NCBI RefSeq assembly: GCF_003182155.1
Contig: NZ_QGTG01000002.1
Span: 1,069,646-1,133,645, forward strand
Source of the DNA: Chitinophaga sp. S165
Lineage (GTDB): Bacteria > Bacteroidota > Bacteroidia > Chitinophagales > Chitinophagaceae
DNA length: 64,000 nt
Direction of reading: 5' to 3'
The notes under the pieces are model-generated. The model searched no databases. It worked only from the letters and a program-made list of their open reading frames with translations, and was not told the origin of the DNA. Each line of letters begins with the position of its first letter. Position 1 is the stretch's first letter. Of the stretch, positions 35,601 to 44,484 are shown in pieces. Position numbers and translations under genes: made by a program.

Positions 35601-35726
35601 AAAGCTGATCGGTTGTTTCTTTTCATCGGTCACTGTTCCGTCTATCCTCTTTGTTTGTGCATTTACAGAGGAATAGAACAGCAGTCCCGCAAGCAATGCC
35701 AGCAGGTTAAATACTTTTGTTTTCAT
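32691..35726 (-). CDS. SusC/RagA-family TonB-dependent outer-membrane transporter
   Basis: A 1011-aa protein: signal peptide (1-23), a carboxypeptidase-regulatory-like domain (DGTVTDEKKQPISFASIIIKG begins it), the linker LNEVVVTALGVRKEKRN that is typical of SusC, the plug (GVQITSSSGMPGSSARIVIRG region, with the SusC signature INVLKGAAATALYGSAGARG shortened here), then a 22-strand barrel ending in a terminal Phe (FDCTLKFTF). It imports a ligand handed over by the SusD lid, using TonB energy. It is the first gene of a two-gene operon. A TACATTTG box lies about 90 bp before the ATG. Confidence 0.96.
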   Translation of the reverse strand: MKTKVFNLLALLAGLLFYSSVNAQTKRIDGTVTDEKKQPISFASIIIKGTSKGTTTAQDGSFKLEAAPGATLIIRAVGYTLKEIPVGSEQHFTITLSENASDLNEVVVTALGVRKEKRNLTFSAQEVKSDEILRAKEPNVLNSLTGKVAGVQITSSSGMPGSSARIVIRGITSISGENQALIVMDGVPINNDESGGTYNGGSGTNRLADIDPATIENINVLKGAAATALYGSAGARGVVLITTKRGTVSRKPVLTLSSGLSFENTIFPDRQYTYAQGDKGIYFDGEANKTSTSWGPRIDTLTINGQKAKAHHPLKEFFRTGVTSNSTVSVSGGNTASNYFMSYSYFDQKGTIPKTSYARHSVFAKYSTQILDKLNATFQLTYSSAKNNKMPEGYGLESPLWTVFTAPVSYDLKPYLNPDGTQRLYRYSRNNPYWVLDNILNTTTVNRFLPVMTFVYAPVDWLSITERVGADIYADQLSYHVNMKDITYSTGLTYSNNKNFRQFNHDFIVQLRKQFGAKTNASLLLGNNVYSEHSDYMTALGLGLAKPGYYNMASASSVTYTESQYLRRKVGFYAQAEVDYNRLLVLSLTGRYDGSSVLSTENTYYPYGSIAGGFIFSELFHDKLKEVIPFGKIRASFASVGNDNVKTYATTTPYNQAIIYGDVSSNLTFPYNGQNGFLISPSLGNPDLKNELQKEFELGLEMKLLNNRIGLEASYFDRRMSQGIVENISLANSTGYASTTINSAKMSTKGIEVLLTLTPVRTKDFTWDITVNYSKLNQKVEHIGGGLTQTSIGTIYAKEGQPWGLIYGTKYARTADGQLRINDAGLPYASGDFDVVGNITPDWIGGITNQLRYKQFGLSFFFDTKQGGDILNSDDGYGLYYGSSAQTEKREDRVVPGISDATSAPNKQSVTGQSYFQQISGITEAFIQNASYIKLRNVSLSYTLAKGTSRLPFRDASIVLTGRNLWIHKDASFTGGDPEVNSWGAGNAGLGVYTFSAPTARSFDCTLKFTF

Positions 35727-35815
35727 ACAACGAGATTAGATATTGGTTTTTTGTGAATTCCCCTCTAAATAACTGATCCCGTCATCTGCGCAAATGACTT
35801 AAAATGATATGTACC

Positions 35816-35823
35816 CAAATGTA
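35816..35823 (-). promoter_or_regulatory. Candidate -7 box TACATTTG for susC-susD
   Basis: Exact TAnnTTTG on the minus strand, 89 bases before the susC-like ATG at 35726. No clear -33 TTG. The long leader is common for SusC-type genes. Confidence 0.45.
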
Positions 35824-35882
35824 ATAGCTGAAGGGGGCTAACCTTTTTATGATTCTTGACTATCTATAGACGGATATTAACC

Positions 35883-35912
35883 AAAAAAAAGTCCCGCCTT
35901 GAGAGGCGGGAC
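35883..35912 (-). terminator. Terminator of the 35945 lipoprotein gene
   Basis: GTCCCGCCT (35891-35899) pairs perfectly with AGGCGGGAC (35904-35912). The eight A residues at 35883-35890 give a T-run on the minus strand. Confidence 0.88.
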
Positions 35913-35944
35913 ACGATGGAAAAAGATTTCAAAAAAAACGATGA

Positions 35945-36397
35945 TCAATTAATGTTTACTTTAAACTTTCCGTCCGTTAATGGCTTTTCTGTTTCACCAT
36001 TGTTTAAAATGCCGTTGAATTCTCCTTCGGCATACTTACTATTTATGCTTGTAATCTTTATTGTAGCGCTTGTGCTTTCAAAGCCTCCTTCTGTTGTTGA
36101 AAAAAGGATAGTTGCATTTTCTGCAGTAGTATAAGTACCAGTGGCTAAAGAATCCTTGAAAATTACCTGTAGGATTATAAAGTTGTTAAGCGTACTTGTT
36201 ACGCCTTGTACACGCAGTGCTTTCTTACCTACTACAGTAGTATCAAAAGCTTCGCCATAAGAAGTGTTCGCAGAATAGGATTTACCGTCAAATTTGAATT
36301 CGCAGGAACCGGATGCCTTAACCACTTCTTCCTTATCACAAGATGTGAAAGCGACCAGACACAGACACAGGAATCCCAGGAGGGAATTGAGTTTCAT
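35945..36397 (-). CDS. Small secreted lipoprotein, 150 aa
   Basis: The lipobox AFTSC places the lipidated Cys at residue 20. The mature chain is about 130 aa, beta-rich, with an opening CEFKFDGKSYSAN, a Thr/Ser-rich middle and the ending DGKFKVNIN. This 'KFDGKSYSA... GEFNGIL' layout recalls small Bacteroidota lipoproteins of the DUF6252-like kind, but I am not sure of the family. It stands alone upstream of the SusC/SusD pair with its own terminator, so co-transcription with susC is unlikely. Function unknown. Confidence 0.78.
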   Translation of the reverse strand: MKLNSLLGFLCLCLVAFTSCDKEEVVKASGSCEFKFDGKSYSANTSYGEAFDTTVVGKKALRVQGVTSTLNNFIILQVIFKDSLATGTYTTAENATILFSTTEGGFESTSATIKITSINSKYAEGEFNGILNNGETEKPLTDGKFKVNIN

Positions 36398-36711
36398 AGG
36401 ATAGGTAATTTCTTCAGGTATAGTGATAAATAGGACTGCAAATTAGTTACTTTCCTACGAATTAAATAAAATATTTATAAGTTTTTTAACAAGTATGAAG
36501 CAATAAAAAGAGAAGTGTCTGGAAATGAAATACATAAGGAAAACTAAAATCGACAACAGGATCAAGGATAGTAAGTACTAATGCTCTAAAGCTGTCTTGT
36601 TTGAGTTATACAAGCTTAAAATGAAAAAGCTGCGGAGGTGTTTTCCGCAGCTTTAAGCTATTTAAACAGGATGAAGGATCTATGACCTTTCATTCCTTGT
36701 TATCGTTGAAA
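36398..36711. other. Gap between the lipoprotein gene and gyrB
   Basis: This 314-bp gap holds the gyrB terminator hairpin at 36624-36654 and, near 36445, an A+T-rich stretch that may carry the lipoprotein promoter (CTAATTTG on the minus strand, one base off the usual box). I see no small ORF or RNA gene. Confidence 0.4.
36624..36654 (-). terminator. gyrB terminator
   Basis: AAAGCTGCGG (36626-36635) pairs perfectly with CCGCAGCTTT (36645-36654); CTTTTTC follows on the minus strand. Confidence 0.8.
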
Positions 36712-38757
<2,046 letters not shown>

Positions 38758-38807
38758 TTATTTCCATATTTAAGAGGCACTTTTCGAATCGTTGATATCC
38801 ACATTCG

Positions 38808-40496
38808 TCAGATGGGGGAATTTTTACCCAGGGCGGTCTCCTTAATTCCCGTAAATAAGGTCTTCCAGACCAGGTTAAAGAACGACTTTTTAATGTCCCG
38901 TTCATAGTGAGGATGCGCCAGCCGGGTTTCTCCACCGGCGGGGTTGCTGTCTTTTATGATCAGGACATTGGCAAAAAAGCTCATCAGTCCTTTCTTTTTA
39001 AATTCATGGGACCCTTCCTCCTTTTTTAAAATGTTCACTTTCAGGTTGCTGTAGATGAACTTCACCTGACCGGAGGCTTTGCGTTCATTACCTGTCATGC
39101 TAAAAGTAAGGTCCTCGATCTGGCAGGATTTCACTTCCACCATACCCAGTGGCTTTAAGACGGGGTTCAGGTCTTTCCCGTCCATGCCTTTTACCTGGCC
39201 CGATACACCAAACCGGCCCAGGGTGTCTTTCATGGAGAAGTCAAAATGTGCCTTCAGTTTCCCGCTGTTCATCAGAATAGCGTTCAGGTCGGCCGTGATA
39301 TGATTTTTCTTAGCGATCATGCTGTCTATATTGGTCACATTACGGAATACGCCATGGACCTGTTTGATACTGAGTTTACCGGCTTCGTCCGATTTCGGAT
39401 TGATCTCGGTATATAGAATATCGGTTTTCTTGCCCACCAGGCTATCTATATATATAGGTATCGCTAACTTTTTGAACAATTGATTAGGGTACTGCCCTAA
39501 TTTGTTACCCGGCGCCTCGGGTAGTTTCCGGTTATGGTAGATATCCAGCGTGCCACTATTGATGGTCAGCTTGTCGGCCCAGATGACCTGGTGTTCCAGC
39601 AACATCCGTGGCTGGAGCCGGGACAACTCTATTTTGTTCAGTTTTACGTCAAAACGGTCACGCTGGGTTTTGGAGCGGATGTCAAATTCCGCCCTGGGGT
39701 ATCTTGGCTCTACAGCAAACTGGCCAATCCGTAGCATTTGTTCCTCGGCACTGTATTGTACATCCTTTACATGCATCCAGTAAAGGCTGTCCGGCGTCCG
39801 GTAGCGGTATTCGGTCAGGCCGAATTCATAGTTCCGGGCATACAGGAAACGGGTAGGGTCTTCCAGGGCGACGGAATCTATCAGAAAGTCCTTCACCTGG
39901 ATGCGGAGGTCCTCCAGGTGGGTCATTACCAGGCTGCTGTCCTGTTTTATAACAGTGTACTTCAGGTTTGTGTTGTTCAACTTGAGGGTACCCAGGTAGA
40001 GCGATTTTATTTTAGTGGAAATATTCTGATAGGCATTTTTAGGGGCAGTGGTGTCTTTGTTCCTCATATTCATCTCCAGCATGACGACGGGGTTGCTGAA
40101 TACCAGGGAGCCGGCACTGAGTTCCTTTTTGAAGAAATAACGCCACACTTTGAAATAGCTGAGAGACACCCTGTCGGCCGTAAAGCTGTAAATTAGTTTT
40201 GGGGCTCTCTGCTCGTCCTGAAGACGTTTATAAACATCTGGCTCTCTCACAAGGCTTACTTTTTCCAGGCTAAGACTACCGGTGATGGGGTTCAGGGAAA
40301 GATCTGCATAGCGCAGCGTATACAGACTGTCCGACATATCCTGGATATAGGCCTTCAGCTGCCACTGGATCTGTTTGTTCCAGCGCTGTCCGATGTACCA
40401 TGCTGCACCAAGCACCAACAGTATTAGTATAATTATGGAAAGGAGTACCTTTTTCCAGATCCGTATAAAGAGTGATCTTTTTTGCATCATATACAA
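38808..40496 (-). CDS. AsmA/DUF748-like envelope protein, 562 aa
   Basis: One N-terminal membrane helix (VLLSIIILILLVLGAAWYIG) is followed by a large, beta-rich periplasmic part. Repeated short blocks such as YADLSLNPITGSLSLEKVSL, LYLGTLKLNNTNLKYTVI and DKLTINSGTLDIYHNR are typical of AsmA-like or DUF748 proteins, which share the repeating beta-groove fold of bridge-like lipid transfer proteins. A role in lipid traffic between membranes is therefore possible, but it is inferred. Several Met codons cluster at the start (40496, 40490, 40487); any may be used. It is divergent from the AraC gene at 40730 and ends 117 bp upstream of the gyrB start. Confidence 0.75.
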   Translation of the reverse strand: MYMMQKRSLFIRIWKKVLLSIIILILLVLGAAWYIGQRWNKQIQWQLKAYIQDMSDSLYTLRYADLSLNPITGSLSLEKVSLVREPDVYKRLQDEQRAPKLIYSFTADRVSLSYFKVWRYFFKKELSAGSLVFSNPVVMLEMNMRNKDTTAPKNAYQNISTKIKSLYLGTLKLNNTNLKYTVIKQDSSLVMTHLEDLRIQVKDFLIDSVALEDPTRFLYARNYEFGLTEYRYRTPDSLYWMHVKDVQYSAEEQMLRIGQFAVEPRYPRAEFDIRSKTQRDRFDVKLNKIELSRLQPRMLLEHQVIWADKLTINSGTLDIYHNRKLPEAPGNKLGQYPNQLFKKLAIPIYIDSLVGKKTDILYTEINPKSDEAGKLSIKQVHGVFRNVTNIDSMIAKKNHITADLNAILMNSGKLKAHFDFSMKDTLGRFGVSGQVKGMDGKDLNPVLKPLGMVEVKSCQIEDLTFSMTGNERKASGQVKFIYSNLKVNILKKEEGSHEFKKKGLMSFFANVLIIKDSNPAGGETRLAHPHYERDIKKSFFNLVWKTLFTGIKETALGKNSPI

Positions 40497-40705
40497 TTAA
40501 ACGAAATTCATACCATAGTCCCTATAGAAAATCAGGTGATTTCATAAAGAAGTACCCATTTGTGGCAGTCTAAAAAAATATTGAAGTCTGTCAATGAATG
40601 GTAAGTGATTATTTTTCATTATTTTAGATGTAGTTTCTACGCTTTTCAGGCACTATCCTTTTGTAACCTGAATGTCAAAACGTTTCTGAATAAAATTTGA
40701 ATGAC

Positions 40706-40713
40706 TATTTTTG
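40706..40713 (+). promoter_or_regulatory. -7 box TATTTTTG of the AraC gene
   Basis: Exact TAnnTTTG, 16 bases before the ATG at 40730. It lies inside the longer open frame that begins at a TTG at 40697, which is therefore rejected as the start. Confidence 0.55.
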
Positions 40714-40729
40714 TCACGGATTTAACAAA

Positions 40730-41662
40730 ATGAATGGCGTGAAAGAGGTACAGGACATATTATCATTGGCCATCCGGCAGCCCGCCATGAGCGATCAGCT
40801 CCAATTGGCGGAAGACGACGCTGTTACAGTGCCGGACTGTCTGGACTTTACTTTGCAACGGTTTACGTATGATCGTCCGTTGCCGGTAGAAGACATTGCA
40901 ATGGTAGTATACCAACCGGCCAAAAGAGGGCAGACTGCTGCCATCGAGTTACGCTATTGTGTGGCCGGCAACAAATATTGCCAGAATCCGGGTTGTACTG
41001 ACCGTGTATGTGTGGATGGACATAAAGATAACTGCGTGCAGAAATCTCCTTCCATTGACATGATCACTGTCCGTTTTCAACCTTCCTTCATACAATCACT
41101 GCAGAAAGGGTCTACCAATTCCACCCTTTTCGACATGCAGTCCCGCAAGCCTTTTGTTAAAACGATCCAGCCCAGCACCAAATCTAAAGAGGTACTGGAG
41201 CAAATGGTACATCATAATTATGATGGCGCCCTTAAGAACATCTTCCTTCAGAGCAAGGCTTTAGAACTGCTCCTCTTCAGTTCCGACCAGTTTGTACAGA
41301 ATGATACTGACGACCGTTATGGCTGTCGTTTCCTGACACAACTGGAAGATCGTGAAAAGATAGAGAAAGCCAGGGATATATTATTAGAACAGCTGGATGC
41401 GCCTATCACCATCCGTGACCTGGCACGCCGTATCGCCATGAATGAATGTTACCTGAAGAAGGGCTTCAAGGCGATGTATGGCACTACCATCTATGATTAT
41501 TTCCAGAAGGAAAGGATGGAAAAGGCGAAGAGCCTGTTGTATGAAAGAGGCATGTCTGTTTCTGAGGTAGCGATCCTGATGGGATATTCCTGTATTTCGC
41601 ATTTCTCTACCGCCTTTAAGAAACATACGGGCCTGAAGCCATGTGAATTGTTACTGCGATAA
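40730..41662 (+). CDS. AraC-family regulator with a cysteine-rich N-terminal domain
   Basis: From the ATG at 40730 the product is 310 aa. The C-terminal 100 residues form the two helix-turn-helix units: APITIRDLARRIAMNECYLK and MSVSEVAILMGYSCISHFST, followed by FKKHTGLKPCELL. The N-terminal domain is unlike the usual cupin: Cys77, Cys84, Cys89, Cys94 and Cys102 lie within 26 residues (RYCVAGNKYC, GCTDRVC), with a nearby His. The spacing could bind a metal or sense redox; PchR-like Bacteroidota regulators have comparable clusters. No target operon is obvious: the neighbours are an AsmA-like gene (divergent) and a long non-coding gap. It has its own promoter and terminator. Confidence 0.92.
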   Translation: MNGVKEVQDILSLAIRQPAMSDQLQLAEDDAVTVPDCLDFTLQRFTYDRPLPVEDIAMVVYQPAKRGQTAAIELRYCVAGNKYCQNPGCTDRVCVDGHKDNCVQKSPSIDMITVRFQPSFIQSLQKGSTNSTLFDMQSRKPFVKTIQPSTKSKEVLEQMVHHNYDGALKNIFLQSKALELLLFSSDQFVQNDTDDRYGCRFLTQLEDREKIEKARDILLEQLDAPITIRDLARRIAMNECYLKKGFKAMYGTTIYDYFQKERMEKAKSLLYERGMSVSEVAILMGYSCISHFSTAFKKHTGLKPCELLLR

Positions 41663-41686
41663 TTAGGTCATAAGTTATTTATATAG

Positions 41687-41720
41687 AAGTCCCGCTCTTA
41701 CTGGAGCGGGACTTTTTTTA
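41687..41720 (+). terminator. Terminator of the AraC gene
   Basis: AAGTCCCGCTC (41687-41697) pairs perfectly over 11 bp with GAGCGGGACTT (41704-41714), followed by a run of T. Confidence 0.9.
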
Positions 41721-42103
41721 TGGGGCTACGAACAATACGATTCCTGGGCGGAGTTGATCGTCGTGATTTTCCAATTTTTAGTGAATGACTGAGTCAATTA
41801 TGTGGTTTACAATTGGTTGTATTTGTTGCTTTATTTGAATGACGTACTTTTCCCGATTTGATCAAATGTTTTCCCGAATACAAAAACACTCCCCCGATAA
41901 TTGGCGTTTCTTTGTATCACGATCGGCAGATATTTATCCTGATCTTCCTTATAAGCTTCCTTATCAGATTTGACCATGGAGAGAGCTTACTGGGCAAAAA
42001 TGAGTAAAGCCATAAATTTTTTGCACCTCATCAAACACCAATTTTGACCTTTTGGGAAAGTGCAATTTTTGCCAGGTAAGCTTTCTACCGTAATTACATA
42101 AAG

Positions 42104-42138
42104 CCGTCTCGTCTTAAACGAGACGGTTTGTGTTTTTA
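42104..42138 (+). terminator. Orphan intrinsic terminator
   Basis: CCGTCTCGT (42104-42112) pairs perfectly with ACGAGACGG (42118-42126), loop CTTAA, followed by TTTGTGTTTTTAT. The AraC gene already has a terminator 400 bp upstream, so this one suggests a separate short transcript. Confidence 0.72.
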
Positions 42139-42413
42139 TAAATGTCTGAAGAGGAATAAATCTAGATCCCTTGCTCCTCTTATTGCACTCCTGGATCCAA
42201 TGGTTTCGACAATCCGAACTTACCACTTACATCAAAATAAACTACAACATCTATCGCTTATCCTTTCTGCCGCGTACAAATATGGTATCTATCGTATTAA
42301 TATAAGGCTACTAAAAGGGTATCAAAAGGACATTAAGAGGTCATTTATATATCAAATCGATATTGAAGTGACCTTTAAATGATATTTTAGTGCCAATTCA
42401 GTATCCTTATATG

Positions 42414-42421
42414 TACCTTTG
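42414..42421 (+). promoter_or_regulatory. -7 box TACCTTTG before the 42470 gene
   Basis: Exact TAnnTTTG, 48 bases before the ATG. No clear -33 TTG. Confidence 0.45.
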
Positions 42422-42469
42422 AGAAGCGATATAGCAAACTTGTAGTACTAACCTCAAAACGACCTTTTT

Positions 42470-43009
42470 ATGGCCATTGTTAAAGACAATATCCTCATGC
42501 AACTTGTACGGGGTTCTCTCGGCAAGCAAATCACGATCTACGAACGGAATGGGCAGATCATTATGGCGAAGAAACGCGGCCCTTCCCGGAAAAAGCCTAC
42601 CCAAAAGCAGTTAGAAGCAAGGCATAAGATGACTGTCGCTTCGATGCGTGCGCATATTATGCTGGAAGATCCGCAGATCAAGGCTTACTATGAATCGCTG
42701 ACCGGGCCGGGCCAAAATGCCTATAATATGGCGGTGAAGGATGCTTACCGAAGTCCCGAAGTACAAAACATCAGGTTAGAAGGCCAGGAGGTTGTGGTGA
42801 CTGCCAAAGATGAGTTCCGGGTAGCGGAAGTGGAGGTAAAGGTAATAGACGGTGACGGTGTTATTACCGAGCGTGGGCGGGCAGTTTTAGGAAGGAACGG
42901 AGTAGATTGGTATTATACGGCCACTGCGCTGCCTGCAGACGGTAAGGTCATTGTAGAAGTAAGAGATTTACCGGGAAACCGAACGGTGAAAGAATTGCTG
43001 CTTACATAA
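42470..43009 (+). CDS. Hypothetical protein, 179 aa
   Basis: No named family is certain. The N-terminal 45 residues are compact and contain LVRGSLGKQITIYERNGQ, then a strongly basic linker (MAKKRGPSRKKPTQKQ). The middle is helical (ARHKMTVASMRAHIMLEDPQ), and the C-terminal 80 residues look like a beta-sandwich (VEVKVIDGDGVITERGRAVL, then GKVIVEVRDLPGN). The opening G-x-x-GK block followed by a basic Pro-rich stretch recalls Bacteroidota DUF6266-type proteins, but this is unverified. No signal peptide or membrane segment. It stands alone between two long non-coding gaps, the most accessory-looking spot in the window. Confidence 0.72.
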   Translation: MAIVKDNILMQLVRGSLGKQITIYERNGQIIMAKKRGPSRKKPTQKQLEARHKMTVASMRAHIMLEDPQIKAYYESLTGPGQNAYNMAVKDAYRSPEVQNIRLEGQEVVVTAKDEFRVAEVEVKVIDGDGVITERGRAVLGRNGVDWYYTATALPADGKVIVEVRDLPGNRTVKELLLT

Positions 43010-43060
43010 AAGACATCTTCACGTTTACGGATGGCTTCTCCCGGTGGGAAAGACCGGCCG

Positions 43061-43229
43061 CAGCGAGCGGTGCGGGTGGGAGCTACGGGCCTTGGTTATT
43101 TGAAGTATGCTTAATACGACCTACCCAGGGGTTAAAAAGCATTACTAACGCCCAACCGCCAAACCATTGCTAAATATTAAGGAACTTCAAAGAGCCACAG
43201 CCCGCGGCCCCACCCGCAACCGTGAGCTA
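43061..43229. repeat. Imperfect long inverted repeat, arms of about 56 bp
   Basis: The left arm (43061-43116) aligns with the reverse complement of the right arm (43172-43229) at roughly three positions in four, including GCGGGTGGG, TTTGAAGT and CTTAATA as unbroken blocks. The loop is about 55 nt and contains GCATTACTAACGCCCAACC. Such a structure could be a small non-autonomous mobile element (MITE), a structured RNA or a remnant of two oppositely placed repeats. Confidence 0.55.
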
Positions 43230-43530
43230 GAAGGTCCACGCTCGAATCATAGCCATCCCCTTCCGCGTATTTTAGCTTACCAGCCAACGTGGATGATTTT
43301 CCTACGTTAAGAGTGTTGACTTATAGTTGTGCCCGATTCATTCACTGATCATCCCCCAGGTTTTCAACTTGATCCGGTATTAGGGGATGGTATAAGGGCG
43401 TGCGAAGCTGGACCTATATAAGGGGCTATTAATTATTGTAAATCAATGCAATGTGATAGGCGGTTAAAAGCCGTGATGGCAATTTAGTAATAATCTTGTC
43501 ATGTCTGACAGGAAGAACGACAGATAGTCG

Positions 43531-43578
43531 CATAATGTGACATTATGTGTTTTAGGATGACAACTTGTTAGCTAACAA
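43531..43578. promoter_or_regulatory. Two perfect palindromes, possible protein-binding sites
   Basis: CATAATGT-g-ACATTATG (43531-43547) and TTGTTAGCTAACAA (43565-43578) are both perfectly symmetrical and 17 bp apart. Each has the form of a dimer-binding operator. They lie between convergent genes, not in an obvious promoter, and the two sequences differ. Confidence 0.4.
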
Positions 43579-43694
43579 TAAGATAGATGAGCGAAAATAC
43601 TGAGTAAGGACTACTGGAACGAGGGAATATCTTTATCGGGGTTCGGGCCACTGAACAATCAATTTCAGGGAGACGGGCAGTGTTCGGTTAATAC

Positions 43695-43725
43695 AAAAAG
43701 AAAACCCCGCCCAAAAGAGCAGGGT
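43695..43725 (-). terminator. Terminator of the PepSY-like gene
   Basis: ACCCCGC (43704-43710) pairs with GCAGGGT (43719-43725) with one mismatch; TTTTCTTTTT follows on the minus strand. Confidence 0.6.
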
Positions 43726-43772
43726 CTGTCCTATTTATCCCTATACCTATGAAATACTAATTAATGTGGTTA

Positions 43773-44234
43773 TTATTCTGTAACGGTTCCGTTGTCATTG
43801 ATCAACACCACTTTCTCAACACCGTTATCCTGAATATTAACCTTGTAATATGCAGCTACATCTGACCTCTCAATTTTCCAGCCATCTTTTATAGTGGCCG
43901 TTGGATATTTCGATCTGAGTGTAGAGGATACAGTTTCTGGTATCCTGTCACCTGCATATGAACTACGGGTTGCTACCCACTTACCTTCTGCGTCATATTC
44001 TGCCGTAGTCTTTACATCTTCTTTTGTAAAGTTTGCGACCCAATGTCCGCTAAAGTTCTTAGACCACTTTGCTTCCGAGCCTGAAAAGTTCTGCTGAAAA
44101 GCATCCTTTACTGCTACGGGAGCTACAACTTCTTTAGCAACTACCTTCTTTGTTTTTTTTGCTGATTTCTTTTGTGCAAAAGTTGTGCCGGAAGATATGA
44201 TTGCCACACAAATTATTAATACTAACTTTTTCAT
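43773..44234 (-). CDS. PepSY-like periplasmic protein, 153 aa
   Basis: A signal peptide (1-20, ending TTFA-Q) is followed by a Lys-rich stretch (KKSAKKTKKVVAKEV) and two PepSY-like repeats: VKDAFQQNFSGSEAKWSKNF with VANFTKEDVKTTAEYDAEGK, then VSSTLRSKYPTATIKDGWKI with YYKVNIQDNGVEKVVLIND. This is the layout of the 'putative beta-lactamase-inhibitor-like, PepSY-like' family common in Bacteroidota. Such proteins are small periplasmic binding or inhibitor-like proteins with no firm function. The gene stands alone, divergent from ileS, with its own terminator. Confidence 0.85.
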   Translation of the reverse strand: MKKLVLIICVAIISSGTTFAQKKSAKKTKKVVAKEVVAPVAVKDAFQQNFSGSEAKWSKNFSGHWVANFTKEDVKTTAEYDAEGKWVATRSSYAGDRIPETVSSTLRSKYPTATIKDGWKIERSDVAAYYKVNIQDNGVEKVVLINDNGTVTE

Positions 44235-44424
44235 AAATAATCAGATATGGTTTTTCAATTGGGTTAAGTTTTTCAACTTATTCTTCCGTCGTAGTTACCA
44301 AAACAATGCCAAAAAAGACAAGCAACGAACTAAATGCATGGTAAAACTACAAAAAAAACCACAATTAAAAGCAAAATCTAACTTTTTAATGGCCTGCCCT
44401 TTTTCATGGCTGCTCTAAAATCAG

Positions 44425-44432
44425 TAACTTTG
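44425..44432 (+). promoter_or_regulatory. ileS -7 box TAACTTTG
   Basis: Exact TAnnTTTG, 52 bases before the ileS ATG, leaving a leader of about 45 nt. I see no T-box-like structure in it. Confidence 0.5.
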
Positions 44433-44484
44433 CAGAATTTTAATCAACTTATTTTATTAACGTCAAAGGGCGGAGAATTGTTTT

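Larger units (their letters stand above)
41721..42469. other. Long non-coding gap with an orphan terminator
   Basis: About 750 bp without a convincing gene. It contains a terminator hairpin at 42104-42138 with no gene in front of it, a tiny ORF of 23 codons at 41976-42047, a direct repeat CTTCCTTAT (about 41944 and 41956), and an imperfect inverted repeat around AGGTCA (42338-42343) and TGACCT (42369-42374). The last lies about 40 bp before a promoter box for the 42470 gene. A small RNA ending at 42138 is a reasonable hypothesis. Confidence 0.5.
43010..43772. other. Long non-coding gap with inverted repeats and palindromes
   Basis: About 760 bp between two convergent genes. It holds a long imperfect inverted repeat (43061-43116 with 43172-43229), a spaced CATCCCC/GGGGATG pair (43350-43389), two perfect palindromes (43531-43547 and 43565-43578), and the terminator of the PepSY-like gene (43695-43725). 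I see no plausible ORF. The stretch 43050-43230 is richer in G+C than its surroundings. Confidence 0.5.

Noticed and set aside
35856..36134. 92-codon plus-strand frame
   Set aside because: It runs through a terminator hairpin and opposite the lipoprotein gene, whose lipobox is convincing.
42128..42382. 84-codon open frame in the gap before the 42470 gene
   Set aside because: It begins inside the tail of a terminator hairpin, has no recognisable domain and an unusual composition, and no suitable promoter.
44185..44418. 77-codon plus-strand frame before ileS
   Set aside because: Begins opposite the PepSY-like signal peptide and runs through the ileS promoter gap; low-complexity Lys/Phe-rich translation.
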